DNA of 64,000 nt from Yoonia ponticola (GTDB lineage: Bacteria; Pseudomonadota; Alphaproteobacteria; Rhodobacterales; Rhodobacteraceae). Where the stretch lies: positions 62,001-126,000 of the forward strand of contig NZ_JACIJM010000004.1 in NCBI RefSeq assembly GCF_014199395.1. The letters run 5' to 3'. This document shows positions 43,029 to 52,942 of this stretch, piece by piece. The translations under genes and the position numbers were made by a program. The notes beneath the pieces were generated by a model that was given only the letters and a program-made list of their open reading frames with translations, was not told the DNA's origin and ran no database searches. The first letter of the stretch is position 1. Every line of letters begins with the position of its first letter.

Positions 43029-44495
43029 TTAGACCTCGTACTTGTCGGCAATCAAGCGGTTCAACGCCATCACACCCCAACCCGTCGCACCCGCAGGAGC
43101 CAGCGCTGTCTCGGTCTTGACCGACGCTGTGCCTGCGATATCGAGGTGACACCACGGAACGTCGTCTTTCACAAACCGTTTCAGGAATTGCGCGGCGGTG
43201 ATGGACCCAGCCAAACGACCCCCGACGTTCTTCATATCCGCAATCCGCGACTTGATCAGCGCGTCGTAGGCTGGCGACATCGGCATCCGCCAAGCACCTT
43301 CGCCCTCGTTGCCTGCGGCCTTGATGAACGCGCCAGACAGATCGTCAGAGTTCGAGAAAACCCCTGCGTTTTCATTGCCCAAAGCCACCAACATCGCACC
43401 CGTCAGCGTGGCCAAGTTGATCATCCCAACAGGCTTAAACCGCTCTTGCGCGTACCAAAGCACATCCGCCAACACCAACCGTCCTTCGGCGTCGGTGTTG
43501 ATGACTTCGATCGTATCGCCCTTCATCGAGGTCACAACATCACCCGGACGCACAGCATTGCCGGACGGCATATTCTCAACGATTCCAACAAGGCCCACGA
43601 CATTGGCCTTCGCCCCGCGCAGTGCCAGCGTCTTCATCACGCCGGACACAACACCCGCGCCGCCCATGTCCATGGTCATGTCTTCCATGCCCGCACCCGG
43701 TTTCAGGCTGATGCCGCCGGTGTCGAACACCACGCCTTTGCCGACCAGCGCAAACGGGGCTTCATCGCCGCCGCCGTTCCACTGCATCACCACAACTTTG
43801 GACGGGCTGTCCGACCCTTGACCGACGCACAAAAGCGAGCCCATGCCGAGCTTCTCAAGATCGGATTCTTCCAGCACCTCAACCTGCAAACCAATCGCAG
43901 ACATCGCGGCCAGTTGGTCCGCAAAAGACGTCGTCGTCAGATCGTTCGCAGGGGCATTCGTCAAATCACGTGTGAAAAACACGCCTTCAACCACGGCTGC
44001 AATCGGCGCATAGGCTGCTGTCGCGGCCTCTGGATCATTGACCATAAAGGTCACAGCACCCGTCTCGGCCTTGTCGCCCGTCTTATGCGCGTCGTAGCTA
44101 TAATTGCGCATCGCGATGCCTTGCGCGATTTCTTCTGTCCGGTAAGTAGACCCTGCAATCACCAACATCCCATCTTTGCCTAGGCACTTGGCCAAATTCG
44201 CCCCCGCCCTGCGTGCCTCGGTTGATGTTGGACGGCGCGGCAGTTTTACAACCAGCAGCGCGTCGGCCTCCATTCCCACGGGCATCGTCACCGAAGTCAC
44301 GTCACCCGCCTTGGCTTTTTCAAAGGCGTCGCTTTCTGCGATCCGCTGGACAGTCTTGCGGGTCAGTGAATTCACCTTGCGCGCGCCTTGGTCCATTTTG
44401 CCGTCTTCGGTCACAAAAACCGCGACTTTTCCAGCGGTTACGACGAGTTCTTCAAGTGCGGTTTCGGTGAATGTGATAGCTGTTGGCGTTGTCAT
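43029..44495 (-). CDS. pepA: Leucyl aminopeptidase
   Basis: 488 residues, M17 family. Metal and catalytic residues are in GKGVVFDTGGISLKPGAGMEDM and NTDAEGRLVLAD. It removes N-terminal residues from peptides in the cytoplasm; some homologs also bind DNA. AGAGG lies six bases before the ATG. Divergent from lptF. Confidence 0.96.
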   Translation of the reverse strand: MTTPTAITFTETALEELVVTAGKVAVFVTEDGKMDQGARKVNSLTRKTVQRIAESDAFEKAKAGDVTSVTMPVGMEADALLVVKLPRRPTSTEARRAGANLAKCLGKDGMLVIAGSTYRTEEIAQGIAMRNYSYDAHKTGDKAETGAVTFMVNDPEAATAAYAPIAAVVEGVFFTRDLTNAPANDLTTTSFADQLAAMSAIGLQVEVLEESDLEKLGMGSLLCVGQGSDSPSKVVVMQWNGGGDEAPFALVGKGVVFDTGGISLKPGAGMEDMTMDMGGAGVVSGVMKTLALRGAKANVVGLVGIVENMPSGNAVRPGDVVTSMKGDTIEVINTDAEGRLVLADVLWYAQERFKPVGMINLATLTGAMLVALGNENAGVFSNSDDLSGAFIKAAGNEGEGAWRMPMSPAYDALIKSRIADMKNVGGRLAGSITAAQFLKRFVKDDVPWCHLDIAGTASVKTETALAPAGATGWGVMALNRLIADKYEV

Positions 44496-44631
44496 TTTGA
44501 CCTCTTGGGGAAATACGTTGCCCTTTACGTAGTCCTCTGCCCGCCGATTTGCCAGATATCAGTTCAAACTCCCTGCGACTTGGGGTAGTGAGACGGCTAA
44601 GCACAAGATAAAGCACAAAGAGGTACGCAAC

Positions 44632-45750
44632 GTGGCACGGTTCGACAGATATATGCTGTCCCAGCTTGTCGTCATGTTCGGCTTTTTCAGCCTCGTTCTA
44701 GTATTGGTCTACTGGATCAACCGGGCCGTGGTTCTATTTGACAGCCTGATCGCGGACGGACAATCGGCGGCTGTGTTCCTAGAATTTACCGCTCTGTCTT
44801 TGCCCAGCGTCATTCGGATCGCCCTGCCCTTGGCCGCATTCGCGGCTGCCGTTTACGTGACCAATCGCATGTCCACCGAATCCGAATTGGTCGTCGTCCA
44901 AGCGACTGGTTTCTCGCCCTACCGTCTGGCGCGGCCCGTGCTGTACTTTGGCGTGATCGTCTTTGCGCTGATGACGTTGCTGATGCACATCCTCGTGCCG
45001 CTGGCATCTGCCCGCCTCGATGCCCGCACAGCCGAAATCGCGCAGAACATCACATCGCGGTTCCTCACACCCGGTGAATTTCTCGAACCCACCGACGGGC
45101 TGACCTTCTACATCGGCGACGTGACACCAGCGGGCGAACTCAAGGATGTTTTCCTTGCTGACCTGCGCAATATCGACCGCCAAGTCACCTACACAGCCGC
45201 CTCTGCCTACCTCGTGCGCAGCGACGAAAGCACGCAATTGGTGATGGTTGACGGCATGGCGCAAATTCTCGAACCCGACGGGCAACGCCTGTCCACCACA
45301 TCCTTCAAAGACTTCGCCTATGACATTGGCGGTTTCATCACCGTCACCACCCGCGAGGGCCGCCGCGACGCCGAAGTCCCCACGCTCGAATTGCTTCGCG
45401 CAACGGACGCGCTGGTGGCCGAGACAGGCAAAACCCGCGCCGAACTGATCGCCCGCGCCCATGACCGGATCAGCCAGTCGATCTTGGGGTCCGTCGCGGC
45501 ATTGCTCGGGTTCGCAGCCCTAATTGTCGGGGGGTTCAGCCGCTTTGGCGTGTGGCGGCAAATCGTCATCGCGATTTTCCTGATCATCGTCATCAAAGCC
45601 GTCGAGACCGCTGGCCTCAACGCCGCCCGCGACGACCCAAGCCTGTGGTTCGCGGCTTACGGTGCGTCCGCCGTCGGCCTGCTTTTCGTCGCGGCGCTGC
45701 TCTATATGTCCGCCCACCCGTCACTGTTCAAACGCAGGATACCCGCATGA
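44632..45750 (+). CDS. lptF: LPS export permease LptF
   Basis: 372 residues, six helices with a large periplasmic beta-jellyroll (about 130-260). It begins MARFDRYMLSQLVVMFGFFS, typical of LptF. With LptG and the ATPase LptB (not in the window) it extracts LPS from the inner membrane. GTG start at 44632 has GAGG eight bases upstream. The stop overlaps the lptG start (ATGA). Confidence 0.95.
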   Translation: MARFDRYMLSQLVVMFGFFSLVLVLVYWINRAVVLFDSLIADGQSAAVFLEFTALSLPSVIRIALPLAAFAAAVYVTNRMSTESELVVVQATGFSPYRLARPVLYFGVIVFALMTLLMHILVPLASARLDARTAEIAQNITSRFLTPGEFLEPTDGLTFYIGDVTPAGELKDVFLADLRNIDRQVTYTAASAYLVRSDESTQLVMVDGMAQILEPDGQRLSTTSFKDFAYDIGGFITVTTREGRRDAEVPTLELLRATDALVAETGKTRAELIARAHDRISQSILGSVAALLGFAALIVGGFSRFGVWRQIVIAIFLIIVIKAVETAGLNAARDDPSLWFAAYGASAVGLLFVAALLYMSAHPSLFKRRIPA

Positions 45751-46841
45751 TCCTGCACCGTTATTTCGCAATGCGCTTTCTAAAGACCTTTGGCGGGGTG
45801 CTTGGCATTTTTGTGCTTATCTTGGTGTTCCTTGATCTAGTGGAACAACTGCGCCGCTTTGCAAACACGCCTGCGACTTTTGCTGATATCATGGGCCTGA
45901 CGTTGCTGAACGTGCCGCAAGGCATCTACGCGATCCTACCGCTCATCATGATTATTGCCACGATTGCGTTGTTCTTGGGGCTGTCGCGCTCGTCGGAAAT
46001 GGTTGTGACGCGAGCCGCGGGCCGCTCTGCGGTGCGCGCGCTGATGTCGCCGCTGCTGATGGCGTTTTTGATCGGCGTCATTGGCGTCGCCGTCATCAAC
46101 CCGATTGTCGCCGCCACCTCGCGTGAATTCGAGGCCCGCAGCAACGCCTTCAAAGGCCAAGACCGCGTGCTAACGCTCGGATCAACGGGCCTGTGGTTAC
46201 GCCAAGGCGACGTGACGGGCCAAACCGTGATCCGCGCTGAGACTGCGAACCTCGACGGCACCGAATTGCAAAACGTGACCTTCCTGACGTTCTCCACCGC
46301 TGGATTACCAGTTGAACGCACCTCCGCCGCAAACGCAGTTCTGACAGGCGGCGCATGGGAGCTATCCGACGTCAAAATTTGGCCGCTCATCGGCGCACGC
46401 ACCCCCGAAGCGAACGCGATGCTGCTCGACACTCACACCATCCCCTCGACACTGACCGCTGACCAAATCCGCGACAGTTTCGGCACGCCGTCGTCGATTC
46501 CGATCTGGGAAATACCCGCCTTTATCAACCGACTGCAAACCGCAGGGTTCTCGGCGCAGCGGCATCAAGTCTGGCTACAGATGGAGCTGGCAATGCCAGT
46601 GTTCCTTGTCGCGATGATGATGATCGGGGCCAGCTTTACAGTGCGCCACCAACGCGGCGGCCGCACGGGCCTGATGGTTTTGTTTGCGATCATGCTATCC
46701 TTTGGCACATATTTCGTCCGTAACTTTGCGCAGATCATGGGCGAAAACGGACAATTGCCCCCGGCTCTTGCGGCATGGGCGCCCCCACTTGCGGCGATTG
46801 GGCTTGCGCTTAGTTTCCTGTTGCACAAGGAAGACGGCTGA
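45747..46841 (+). CDS. lptG: LPS export permease LptG
   Basis: 364 residues with the same six-helix layout as LptF. MILHRYFAMRFLKTFGGVLG at the N-terminus and GLSRSSEMVVTRAAGRS, the coupling-helix region, are typical. Start overlaps lptF and its stop overlaps the lptD start (TGATG), so the three LPS-transport proteins are made in a coupled way. Confidence 0.95.
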   Translation: MILHRYFAMRFLKTFGGVLGIFVLILVFLDLVEQLRRFANTPATFADIMGLTLLNVPQGIYAILPLIMIIATIALFLGLSRSSEMVVTRAAGRSAVRALMSPLLMAFLIGVIGVAVINPIVAATSREFEARSNAFKGQDRVLTLGSTGLWLRQGDVTGQTVIRAETANLDGTELQNVTFLTFSTAGLPVERTSAANAVLTGGAWELSDVKIWPLIGARTPEANAMLLDTHTIPSTLTADQIRDSFGTPSSIPIWEIPAFINRLQTAGFSAQRHQVWLQMELAMPVFLVAMMMIGASFTVRHQRGGRTGLMVLFAIMLSFGTYFVRNFAQIMGENGQLPPALAAWAPPLAAIGLALSFLLHKEDG

Positions 46842-48937
46842 TGCGGTTTTTGTTCACATGCCTGTTCTTGCTATCCCCGCTGGCGGCTGCGGCCCAAGGC
46901 GTGGCGACGCTTGTCGCTGATAGCGTCTCGATTGAAGGCGACGACCGCTTGATCGCCAACGGCAACATCGAAGTGTTCTACGACGACACCCGCCTGTCCG
47001 CCGCCAGCATTATCTACGACCGCACAGGCGATCAGCTAATCATCGAAGGCCCGATTTATATCCAGACGGTTGACGGCGAAATCATCACGGCGGACAGGGC
47101 CACGCTGGACCCGAAGCTTGAAAATGGCATGTTGCGCGGCGCACGGCTGGTGCTGGATCAGCAACTCCAACTGGCCGCGAACCAGATTGATCGGGTCGAA
47201 GGACGCTATTCGCAGCTCAACCGCGTTGTCGCGAGTTCTTGTTCGGTGTGTAACGGCGGGCCTGCGCTGTGGGATATCCGCGCCGAACGGGTTGTACACG
47301 ACCAAGACGCGCAGCAACTTTACTTTGAAAACGCGACTTTCCGTGTGCGCGGCTTGCCCGTGATGTGGCTGCCGTATGCCCGCCTTCCAGATCCGACACT
47401 GGACCGCTCCACTGGCCTGCTGATCCCCGATTTTCGCAACTCTGACCTGCTGGGTTTCGGGATCAAAGTCCCCTATTTCATCACGCTGGGCGAGCACCGC
47501 GACCTGACGCTGACGCCCTACCTGTCGTCCGAGACTACCACCCTAGAGGCCAGCTACCGCGAAGCTTTCCTCAGCGGTGATCTGAACATCGAAGGGGCGC
47601 TAAGCCAAGATACGCTTGACGAAGATCGCAGGTCTTACCTGTTCGCAGATGGTGAATTCGACCTTGGCGGCGGGACTGTTTTGTCCTTTGATATCAAGAC
47701 CGTCAGCGACACAGCTTATCTGACTGAATACGGCTACGCCGACCTTGACCGTCTGGAAAGCAGCGTCACGCTTGAAAATATCACCGCAGATCGGTTGTTC
47801 CGCGCACGGTTCAGTTTCTTTGAGACGTTGCGCGACGACGAAGAAAACGCAACGCTGCCACCCATCGTCGCAGACCTGCGCTACGAGAAACGCGACGAAC
47901 TGCTTGGCGGCGACGTCACGTATGGCTTTTCCGGCGACGTGGTGATCCGCACCGGCACTGGCACAGGCGACGACGGACGCGACGTGGGCCGCATCGGATC
48001 ATTCGGGTCATGGACCCGCGACCTGAATTTACCCGCCGGACTACAAGGCGACGTAACCGGCGCACTGCGTGCAGACCAGTATTTCATCAAAGACGACAGC
48101 GCCTATGCATCGTCATTCACACGGCTTGTCCCCACGATTGGGGCCACATTCAGCTGGCCACTGATCGCGGGATCAACCACAGGTGCCAGCCATATGCTGA
48201 CGCCAACTCTGGCCGTCGCGTGGTCAGACGCCTACGGTGACACACCGCCAAACGAAGACAGCACCCGCGCCGAACTCGACCAATCGAACCTGTTCGATCT
48301 GTCCCGCTTTCCGGGCGACGACCGCGTTGAAACAGGCACGCGGGCAGCTTTAGGCGTCACATACACCCGCCAAGGGGCCGCAAGCAGCTTTTCATCGCTG
48401 ACCTTTGGCCGAGTTGTGCGCAGCAGCTCTGACGATGACTTTTCGGCGTCCTCGGGTCTTGCTGGCAAAGCCTCTGACTGGTTGCTTGCGGGGCAAATCA
48501 CCTCGCCGCAAGGCGTGCATTTCGACGGGCGCGTGCTGGTCAGCGACGCGCTAGAAACCACACGCGGCGCAGGCCGCTTAGGCTGGCGCACCGACACCGT
48601 GACACTAGACGCCGCCTACATCTGGCAGGCAGCAGACGCCACCGAAAGCCGCCCCGACGCCGTGTCCGAATGGACCCTCGATACAGCCGTGCAACTGAAC
48701 GACGCCTTCAAGCTCAGCGCCGATGCCCGCTACGATATTGCAGCCGACAGCCCCGCCACCGCCGGATTGGGCGTAGAATGGCGCAACGAATGCGTGACTG
48801 TTGATCTTTCGGTCTCGCGCCGCTTTACGTCTTCAGATACGATTGACCCATCCACGGACTACGGCCTATCCGTGTCGCTGAACGGCTTTTCTGCCGGACG
48901 CAGCGCACAAGGCCCAAGTGCTGGATGCCAGAAATAA
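46841..48937 (+). CDS. lptD: LPS-assembly protein LptD
   Basis: 698 residues, shorter than the 784 of E. coli. Signal peptide 1-19 (AAAAQG), OstA-type jellyroll domain (about 23-130), then a large beta-barrel. Apart from Cys7 in the signal it has four cysteines: Cys134 and Cys137 as CSVC after the jellyroll, Cys651 and Cys696 near the C-terminus. This spacing suits two barrel-to-N-domain disulfides but differs from the E. coli Cys31/173/724/725 arrangement. It places LPS in the outer leaflet. Confidence 0.93.
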   Translation: MRFLFTCLFLLSPLAAAAQGVATLVADSVSIEGDDRLIANGNIEVFYDDTRLSAASIIYDRTGDQLIIEGPIYIQTVDGEIITADRATLDPKLENGMLRGARLVLDQQLQLAANQIDRVEGRYSQLNRVVASSCSVCNGGPALWDIRAERVVHDQDAQQLYFENATFRVRGLPVMWLPYARLPDPTLDRSTGLLIPDFRNSDLLGFGIKVPYFITLGEHRDLTLTPYLSSETTTLEASYREAFLSGDLNIEGALSQDTLDEDRRSYLFADGEFDLGGGTVLSFDIKTVSDTAYLTEYGYADLDRLESSVTLENITADRLFRARFSFFETLRDDEENATLPPIVADLRYEKRDELLGGDVTYGFSGDVVIRTGTGTGDDGRDVGRIGSFGSWTRDLNLPAGLQGDVTGALRADQYFIKDDSAYASSFTRLVPTIGATFSWPLIAGSTTGASHMLTPTLAVAWSDAYGDTPPNEDSTRAELDQSNLFDLSRFPGDDRVETGTRAALGVTYTRQGAASSFSSLTFGRVVRSSSDDDFSASSGLAGKASDWLLAGQITSPQGVHFDGRVLVSDALETTRGAGRLGWRTDTVTLDAAYIWQAADATESRPDAVSEWTLDTAVQLNDAFKLSADARYDIAADSPATAGLGVEWRNECVTVDLSVSRRFTSSDTIDPSTDYGLSVSLNGFSAGRSAQGPSAGCQK

Positions 48938-48993
48938 TGACCCTACCCCTGACCATCCGGACAAACCGGATGCGCCGACCTACGAGGAACCCG

Positions 48994-50199
48994 ATGCGCG
49001 CACTTAACATTCTTTGCAGCCTGATCGCCCTGACAGTCGGCTTTTCACCCTTGCCGACGGCAGCACAAAGCCAGTTCGGACCGTCGATCACGGTCAACAA
49101 CACAGCCATCACGGGCTACGAGATCGACCAACGGGCCAAATTGCTGGAATTGTTCCGCACACCGGGCGCAGGTCGGTCACTGGCCCAAGAGCAACTGATC
49201 GAAGACCGCCTGAAGCAGTCCGAAATGGACAAAGCAGGGCTGCAACTGGCCGATGGCGCATTGCAAACGTCGCTCGAAGAATTTGCAGGCCGCGCGAACC
49301 TGACGCTCGACCAGTTCTATGCAGTGCTGTCGCAGAACGGCGTCGCCCCTGAAACGCTACGGGATTTCGTCGAAATCGGCGTGACATGGCGCGACTATGT
49401 GCGGTCGCGCTTTGGATCACGGGTCCAAATCACCGAAGGCCAAATCGACCGCGCGCTTGCATCATCGGGTGCCACCACCGATGGTATCGAAGTACTGCTG
49501 TCCGAAATCATCATTCCGGCCCCACCCCCACAAGCGGCGTCTGCGACGGCAACTGCCGAGCGCATCGCGCAAACACGGTCCACCGCGACGTTCTCTGCTG
49601 AAGCGCGGCGCGTCTCTGCTTTGCCATCGAAAAACAATGGCGGACAGTTGGGCTGGTTACCAATCTCGAACTATCCACCACAATTGCGCAGCCTGATCCT
49701 TGGGCTTGGCACTGGTGAAGTCACCGCACCGATCCAGATCCCTAACGGCGTGGCGCTGTTCCAAATGCGCGGCGTGCGCGAAGTCCCAACCCCGCGCCCC
49801 GTCCCATCCGCCATCGAATACGCAGCCTACTACATGGGCGGCGGACAATCTGCAGCACGTGCCTTGGCTGACCAAGTCGACACCTGCGACGACCTTTACG
49901 GCGTGGCACAAGGACAACCTGCCGAAGTGCTGGAACGCGATAGCCTCGCCCCTGCGGACATCCCGCAAGATGTGGCGCTGGAACTCGCACGGCTTGACGC
50001 AGGCGAAGTGTCCTACAACCTGACACGCGCAAACGGCCAAACAACCGTGTTCCTGATGCTGTGCAACCGCGTCTCTGCGGGCCAAGAAGGCGTTGACCGT
50101 GACGCGGTGCGCAACCAATTGCGCGGCACATTGCTGGCTGGATTTGCAGACGCATTGCTGGCCGACTTGCGCGCAACTGCGACGATTACGGGCCAGTGA
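48994..50199 (+). CDS. surA: SurA-type periplasmic chaperone/peptidyl-prolyl isomerase
   Basis: 401 residues. Signal peptide (about 1-24, ILCSLIALTVGFSPLPTAAQ), SurA N-domain (ITVNNTAITGYEIDQRAKLLELF) and one parvulin-type domain (GGQLGWLPISNYPPQL to FQMRGVRE, about 215-270). A second parvulin domain is not obvious. It guides outer-membrane proteins, including LptD, to the Bam complex. Start ATG 48994 has GAGGA six bases upstream; earlier ATGs at 48925 and 48970 overlap lptD or give a basic tail before the signal. Confidence 0.9.
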   Translation: MRALNILCSLIALTVGFSPLPTAAQSQFGPSITVNNTAITGYEIDQRAKLLELFRTPGAGRSLAQEQLIEDRLKQSEMDKAGLQLADGALQTSLEEFAGRANLTLDQFYAVLSQNGVAPETLRDFVEIGVTWRDYVRSRFGSRVQITEGQIDRALASSGATTDGIEVLLSEIIIPAPPPQAASATATAERIAQTRSTATFSAEARRVSALPSKNNGGQLGWLPISNYPPQLRSLILGLGTGEVTAPIQIPNGVALFQMRGVREVPTPRPVPSAIEYAAYYMGGGQSAARALADQVDTCDDLYGVAQGQPAEVLERDSLAPADIPQDVALELARLDAGEVSYNLTRANGQTTVFLMLCNRVSAGQEGVDRDAVRNQLRGTLLAGFADALLADLRATATITGQ

Positions 50200-51185
50200 T
50201 TACAACGCCCGCACAAAAACCTATCGTCATCAGCTGCGGCGAACCTGCGGGCATCGGACCTGAAATCGCTGTCGCGGCATTTCGGGCGGTGCATGCGGAC
50301 ACGCCGCTGCTGTGGCTCGGTGATCCACGGCATTTGCCTGCTGGCACCGACTACGCCTGCATCGACGATCCTGCGGCTGCGGCAGACCTGAGCGCCGCCG
50401 GAACACTGCCCGTCATGCCTATCACCATGGGCGGCACCGCCATTGCAGGCACAGCAGATCCCGCCAACGCGCAAGGCGTGATCGACGCCATTGCAAAGGG
50501 CGTGGCGCTGGTCACAAACGGTCAAGCCCGCGCAATCTGCACCGCGCCTATCCACAAAGCAGCACTGATCGACGGCGCGGATTTTGCCTATCCGGGGCAT
50601 ACAGAATACCTCGCTGCCCTCGCAGGCATTGACCGCGTGGTGATGATGTTGGCCTGTGACGCATTGCGCGTGGTGCCGGTCACGATCCATGTGCCACTGG
50701 CACAAGTCGCGACCGACCTTACCGCCAGCCTGTTGACCGACACGTTGCTGATCACTCATGCGGCCATGCGGCGCGACTTTGGCGTCAAACGCCCACGGAT
50801 CGCAGTGGCTGGCCTGAACCCACACGCAGGCGAAGACGGCAAAATGGGCGTCGAGGAAATCGAAATGATCACGCCCGTCTTGGACGCCTTGCGCAGCGAA
50901 GGCATGGACCTGATTGGCCCGATGTCCGCTGACACGATGTTCCACGCAGCGGCGCGGCAAAACTACGATGTGGCTGTCTGTATGTACCACGACCAAGCGT
51001 TGATTCCGGTCAAAACACTGGGCTTTGATACGGGCGTGAATGTGACGCTTGGACTGCCGTTTATCCGGACATCACCGGACCACGGCACGGCGTTCGACAT
51101 CGCGGGCAAAGGATTAGCTAATCCATCGTCGATGATCGCGGCGATACGTATGGCCGCGACAATGGCGGACGCACGGCATGATTGA
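50196..51185 (+). CDS. pdxA: 4-hydroxythreonine-4-phosphate dehydrogenase
   Basis: 329 residues. CGEPAGIGPEIA at the N-terminus, PIHKAAL and the metal-site segments PGHTEYLA and HDQALIPVKTLGFD are intact. It acts in the DXP-dependent route to pyridoxal phosphate. GTG start 50196 overlaps the surA stop (GTGA). Confidence 0.95.
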   Translation: MITTPAQKPIVISCGEPAGIGPEIAVAAFRAVHADTPLLWLGDPRHLPAGTDYACIDDPAAAADLSAAGTLPVMPITMGGTAIAGTADPANAQGVIDAIAKGVALVTNGQARAICTAPIHKAALIDGADFAYPGHTEYLAALAGIDRVVMMLACDALRVVPVTIHVPLAQVATDLTASLLTDTLLITHAAMRRDFGVKRPRIAVAGLNPHAGEDGKMGVEEIEMITPVLDALRSEGMDLIGPMSADTMFHAAARQNYDVAVCMYHDQALIPVKTLGFDTGVNVTLGLPFIRTSPDHGTAFDIAGKGLANPSSMIAAIRMAATMADARHD

Positions 51186-51196
51186 TAATGCGGGAC

Positions 51197-51236
51197 GCCT
51201 GCCAGCGGGGCGAGTTGTTAAAGGCGAAATGAAGTT
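51197..51236 (+). repeat. Dispersed intergenic element, copy B
   Basis: GCCTGCCAGCGGGGC then GAGTTGTTAAAGGCGAAATG and AAGTT. It lies after pdxA and ends at the rsmA start codon. Confidence 0.75.
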
Positions 51237-52082
51237 ATGAGCACAATTGATGATCTTCCCTCGTTGCGAGATGTGATCGAAACCCACGGGATCGCGGCGA
51301 AAAAATCGCTGGGGCAGAACTTTCTGTTGGATCTGAACCTGACGGCCAAGATCGCGCGAATGGCGGGTGATCTGTCGGGAGCTGATGTGTTAGAGATCGG
51401 GCCCGGCCCCGGTGGTTTGACCCGTGGATTGCTGGCCGAAGGTGCGCGGCGCGTATTGGCAATTGAAAAGGACGAACGCTGCATGTCGGCCCTTGCCGAG
51501 ATTGCGGCGAAATATCCGGGTCAATTGGAAGTCATCAACGGCGACGCGCTTGAGATCAATCCGCTGACCCATCTGACGGCACCGATCAAAGTGGCCGCGA
51601 ACCTGCCGTATAATGTCGGCACGGAATTGCTGGTGCGCTGGCTCACGCCGCCGCAATGGCCGCCGTTCTGGGAAAGCCTGACACTAATGTTCCAGCGCGA
51701 AGTGGCGCAGCGGATCGTGGCGGAACCGGGGACGAAAGCTTATGGGCGGTTGGCGCTACTGGCGCAATGGCGGGCAGAGCCGCGTATAGTGCTGGACCTG
51801 CCGCCAGAAGCATTCACGCCGCCACCAAAGGTGAGTTCAGCCGTCGTGCATCTGACCGCCCTGCCCGCACCACGGTTCGAGGCTGATCCAGCCGTGCTGA
51901 ACCGTGTTGTCGCCGCAGGATTTAACCAACGGCGCAAAATGCTGCGGTCCGCGCTTAAGGTGCTAGGACCGGATATAGAGGATCATCTGCTTGCTGCTGG
52001 GATCAAACCGACGGAACGGGCGGAACAGGTGCCGTTAGAGGCGTTCTGCGCTTTGGCACGCAGCATTGCCGCGGCGCGTTAA
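51237..52082 (+). CDS. rsmA: 16S rRNA dimethyladenosine transferase
   Basis: 281 residues (KsgA). [35 protein letters not shown] (SAM site) and [11 protein letters not shown] (catalytic NLPY) are intact. It dimethylates A1518/A1519 late in 30S assembly. ATG 51237 is preceded by the dispersed element copy B, whose GAAATGAAG tail takes the place of a ribosome-binding site. Confidence 0.96.
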   Translation: MSTIDDLPSLRDVIETHGIAAKKSLGQNFLLDLNLTAKIARMAGDLSGADVLEIGPGPGGLTRGLLAEGARRVLAIEKDERCMSALAEIAAKYPGQLEVINGDALEINPLTHLTAPIKVAANLPYNVGTELLVRWLTPPQWPPFWESLTLMFQREVAQRIVAEPGTKAYGRLALLAQWRAEPRIVLDLPPEAFTPPPKVSSAVVHLTALPAPRFEADPAVLNRVVAAGFNQRRKMLRSALKVLGPDIEDHLLAAGIKPTERAEQVPLEAFCALARSIAAAR

Positions 52083-52117
52083 CAGCAACACATACCCCTC
52101 GCGTTACATATCACCAT

Positions 52118-52149
52118 AAAAAAAGCCCCCCGAAATCGGAGGGCTTTTT
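52118..52149. terminator. Bidirectional terminator between rsmA and DUF4167 gene
   Basis: AAAAAAAGCCCCCCGA and TCGGAGGGCTTTTT pair (one C bulged) around AA, with T-runs on both strands. The two converging stop codons are at 52082 and 52155. Confidence 0.9.
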
Positions 52150-52154
52150 CTTAT

Positions 52155-52748
52155 TTATTCTGCGGCTTCCGGGGCGGACCCGGTGTCCGGCGCGGGCTGG
52201 GATGTGTCACCGTCGGGTGCTGCATCTGCCTTGGGCGCGCGTGGCTTGCGCGGTTGACGCGGGCGGCGCGGCTTTTTCTCGGCTTGCGGCGCTGGCGCTT
52301 TTTCCGGCTGCGGCTGATCGTCGGTTTTCGCCTCTGGCGTATCAACCAAATCAGACTGCGTTTCCGGCTCGTCTTGCACAGCGGCAGAATCGTTTGCCGC
52401 CGCTTCCTGCGCTTTCAAGCGGTCCGCACGTTCGCGGTCACGCTCTGCTTGGCGCTCGCGGTTCTGCGCTTCTTGCTCTTCGCGCTTGGCGTCGACCTCT
52501 TTTTGGGCCTCCGCCAGCATCCGCAAATAATGTTCTGCGTGTTGCGCAAAGTTTTCCGCGTTCACACGGTCACCAGACAATTGGGCGTCGCGGTGAAGCT
52601 GGTTGTACTTTTCAATAATCTGCTGGGGCGTGCCGCGCACCTTCCCGTCTGGGCCGCTGCTGTCAAACACACGGTTAATCAGGCTGCCACCAGTTGGGCG
52701 GTTGTTGCGGTTCTTATTGCCCCGCGAACGCGACTTCGATGATCTCAT
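52155..52748 (-). CDS. DUF4167 domain protein
   Basis: 197 residues. The basic Asn/Arg-rich N-terminus (MRSSKSRSRGNKNRNNRP) followed by NRVFDSSGPDGKVRGTPQQIIEKYNQLHRDAQLSGDRVNAENFAQHAEHYLRML is the DUF4167 domain (about 20-75). The rest is a low-complexity, charged, probably disordered tail rich in Gln, Glu, Ala and Pro, with a basic patch KKPRRPRQPRKPRAPK. Function unknown; the basic ends suggest RNA binding. It stands alone downstream of prmC. Confidence 0.88.
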   Translation of the reverse strand: MRSSKSRSRGNKNRNNRPTGGSLINRVFDSSGPDGKVRGTPQQIIEKYNQLHRDAQLSGDRVNAENFAQHAEHYLRMLAEAQKEVDAKREEQEAQNRERQAERDRERADRLKAQEAAANDSAAVQDEPETQSDLVDTPEAKTDDQPQPEKAPAPQAEKKPRRPRQPRKPRAPKADAAPDGDTSQPAPDTGSAPEAAE

Positions 52749-52942
52749 GGAATGCTTTCCGTCAAGCCTACGGGCTTAGTTGCGCTTTAGTATCCTGGTC
52801 CGCAGAAATGCAGCATGTCAGGAATAAGCGTGTTTGGCGATAACCAACTAGAGCATAACTGCTCTGCTGTTGGTGTATTTGAAAAAGCACGCGACGTCGT
52901 TTTGTGCAACCCCAAAGTGCCCTTCAACACGTTGAAACTACG

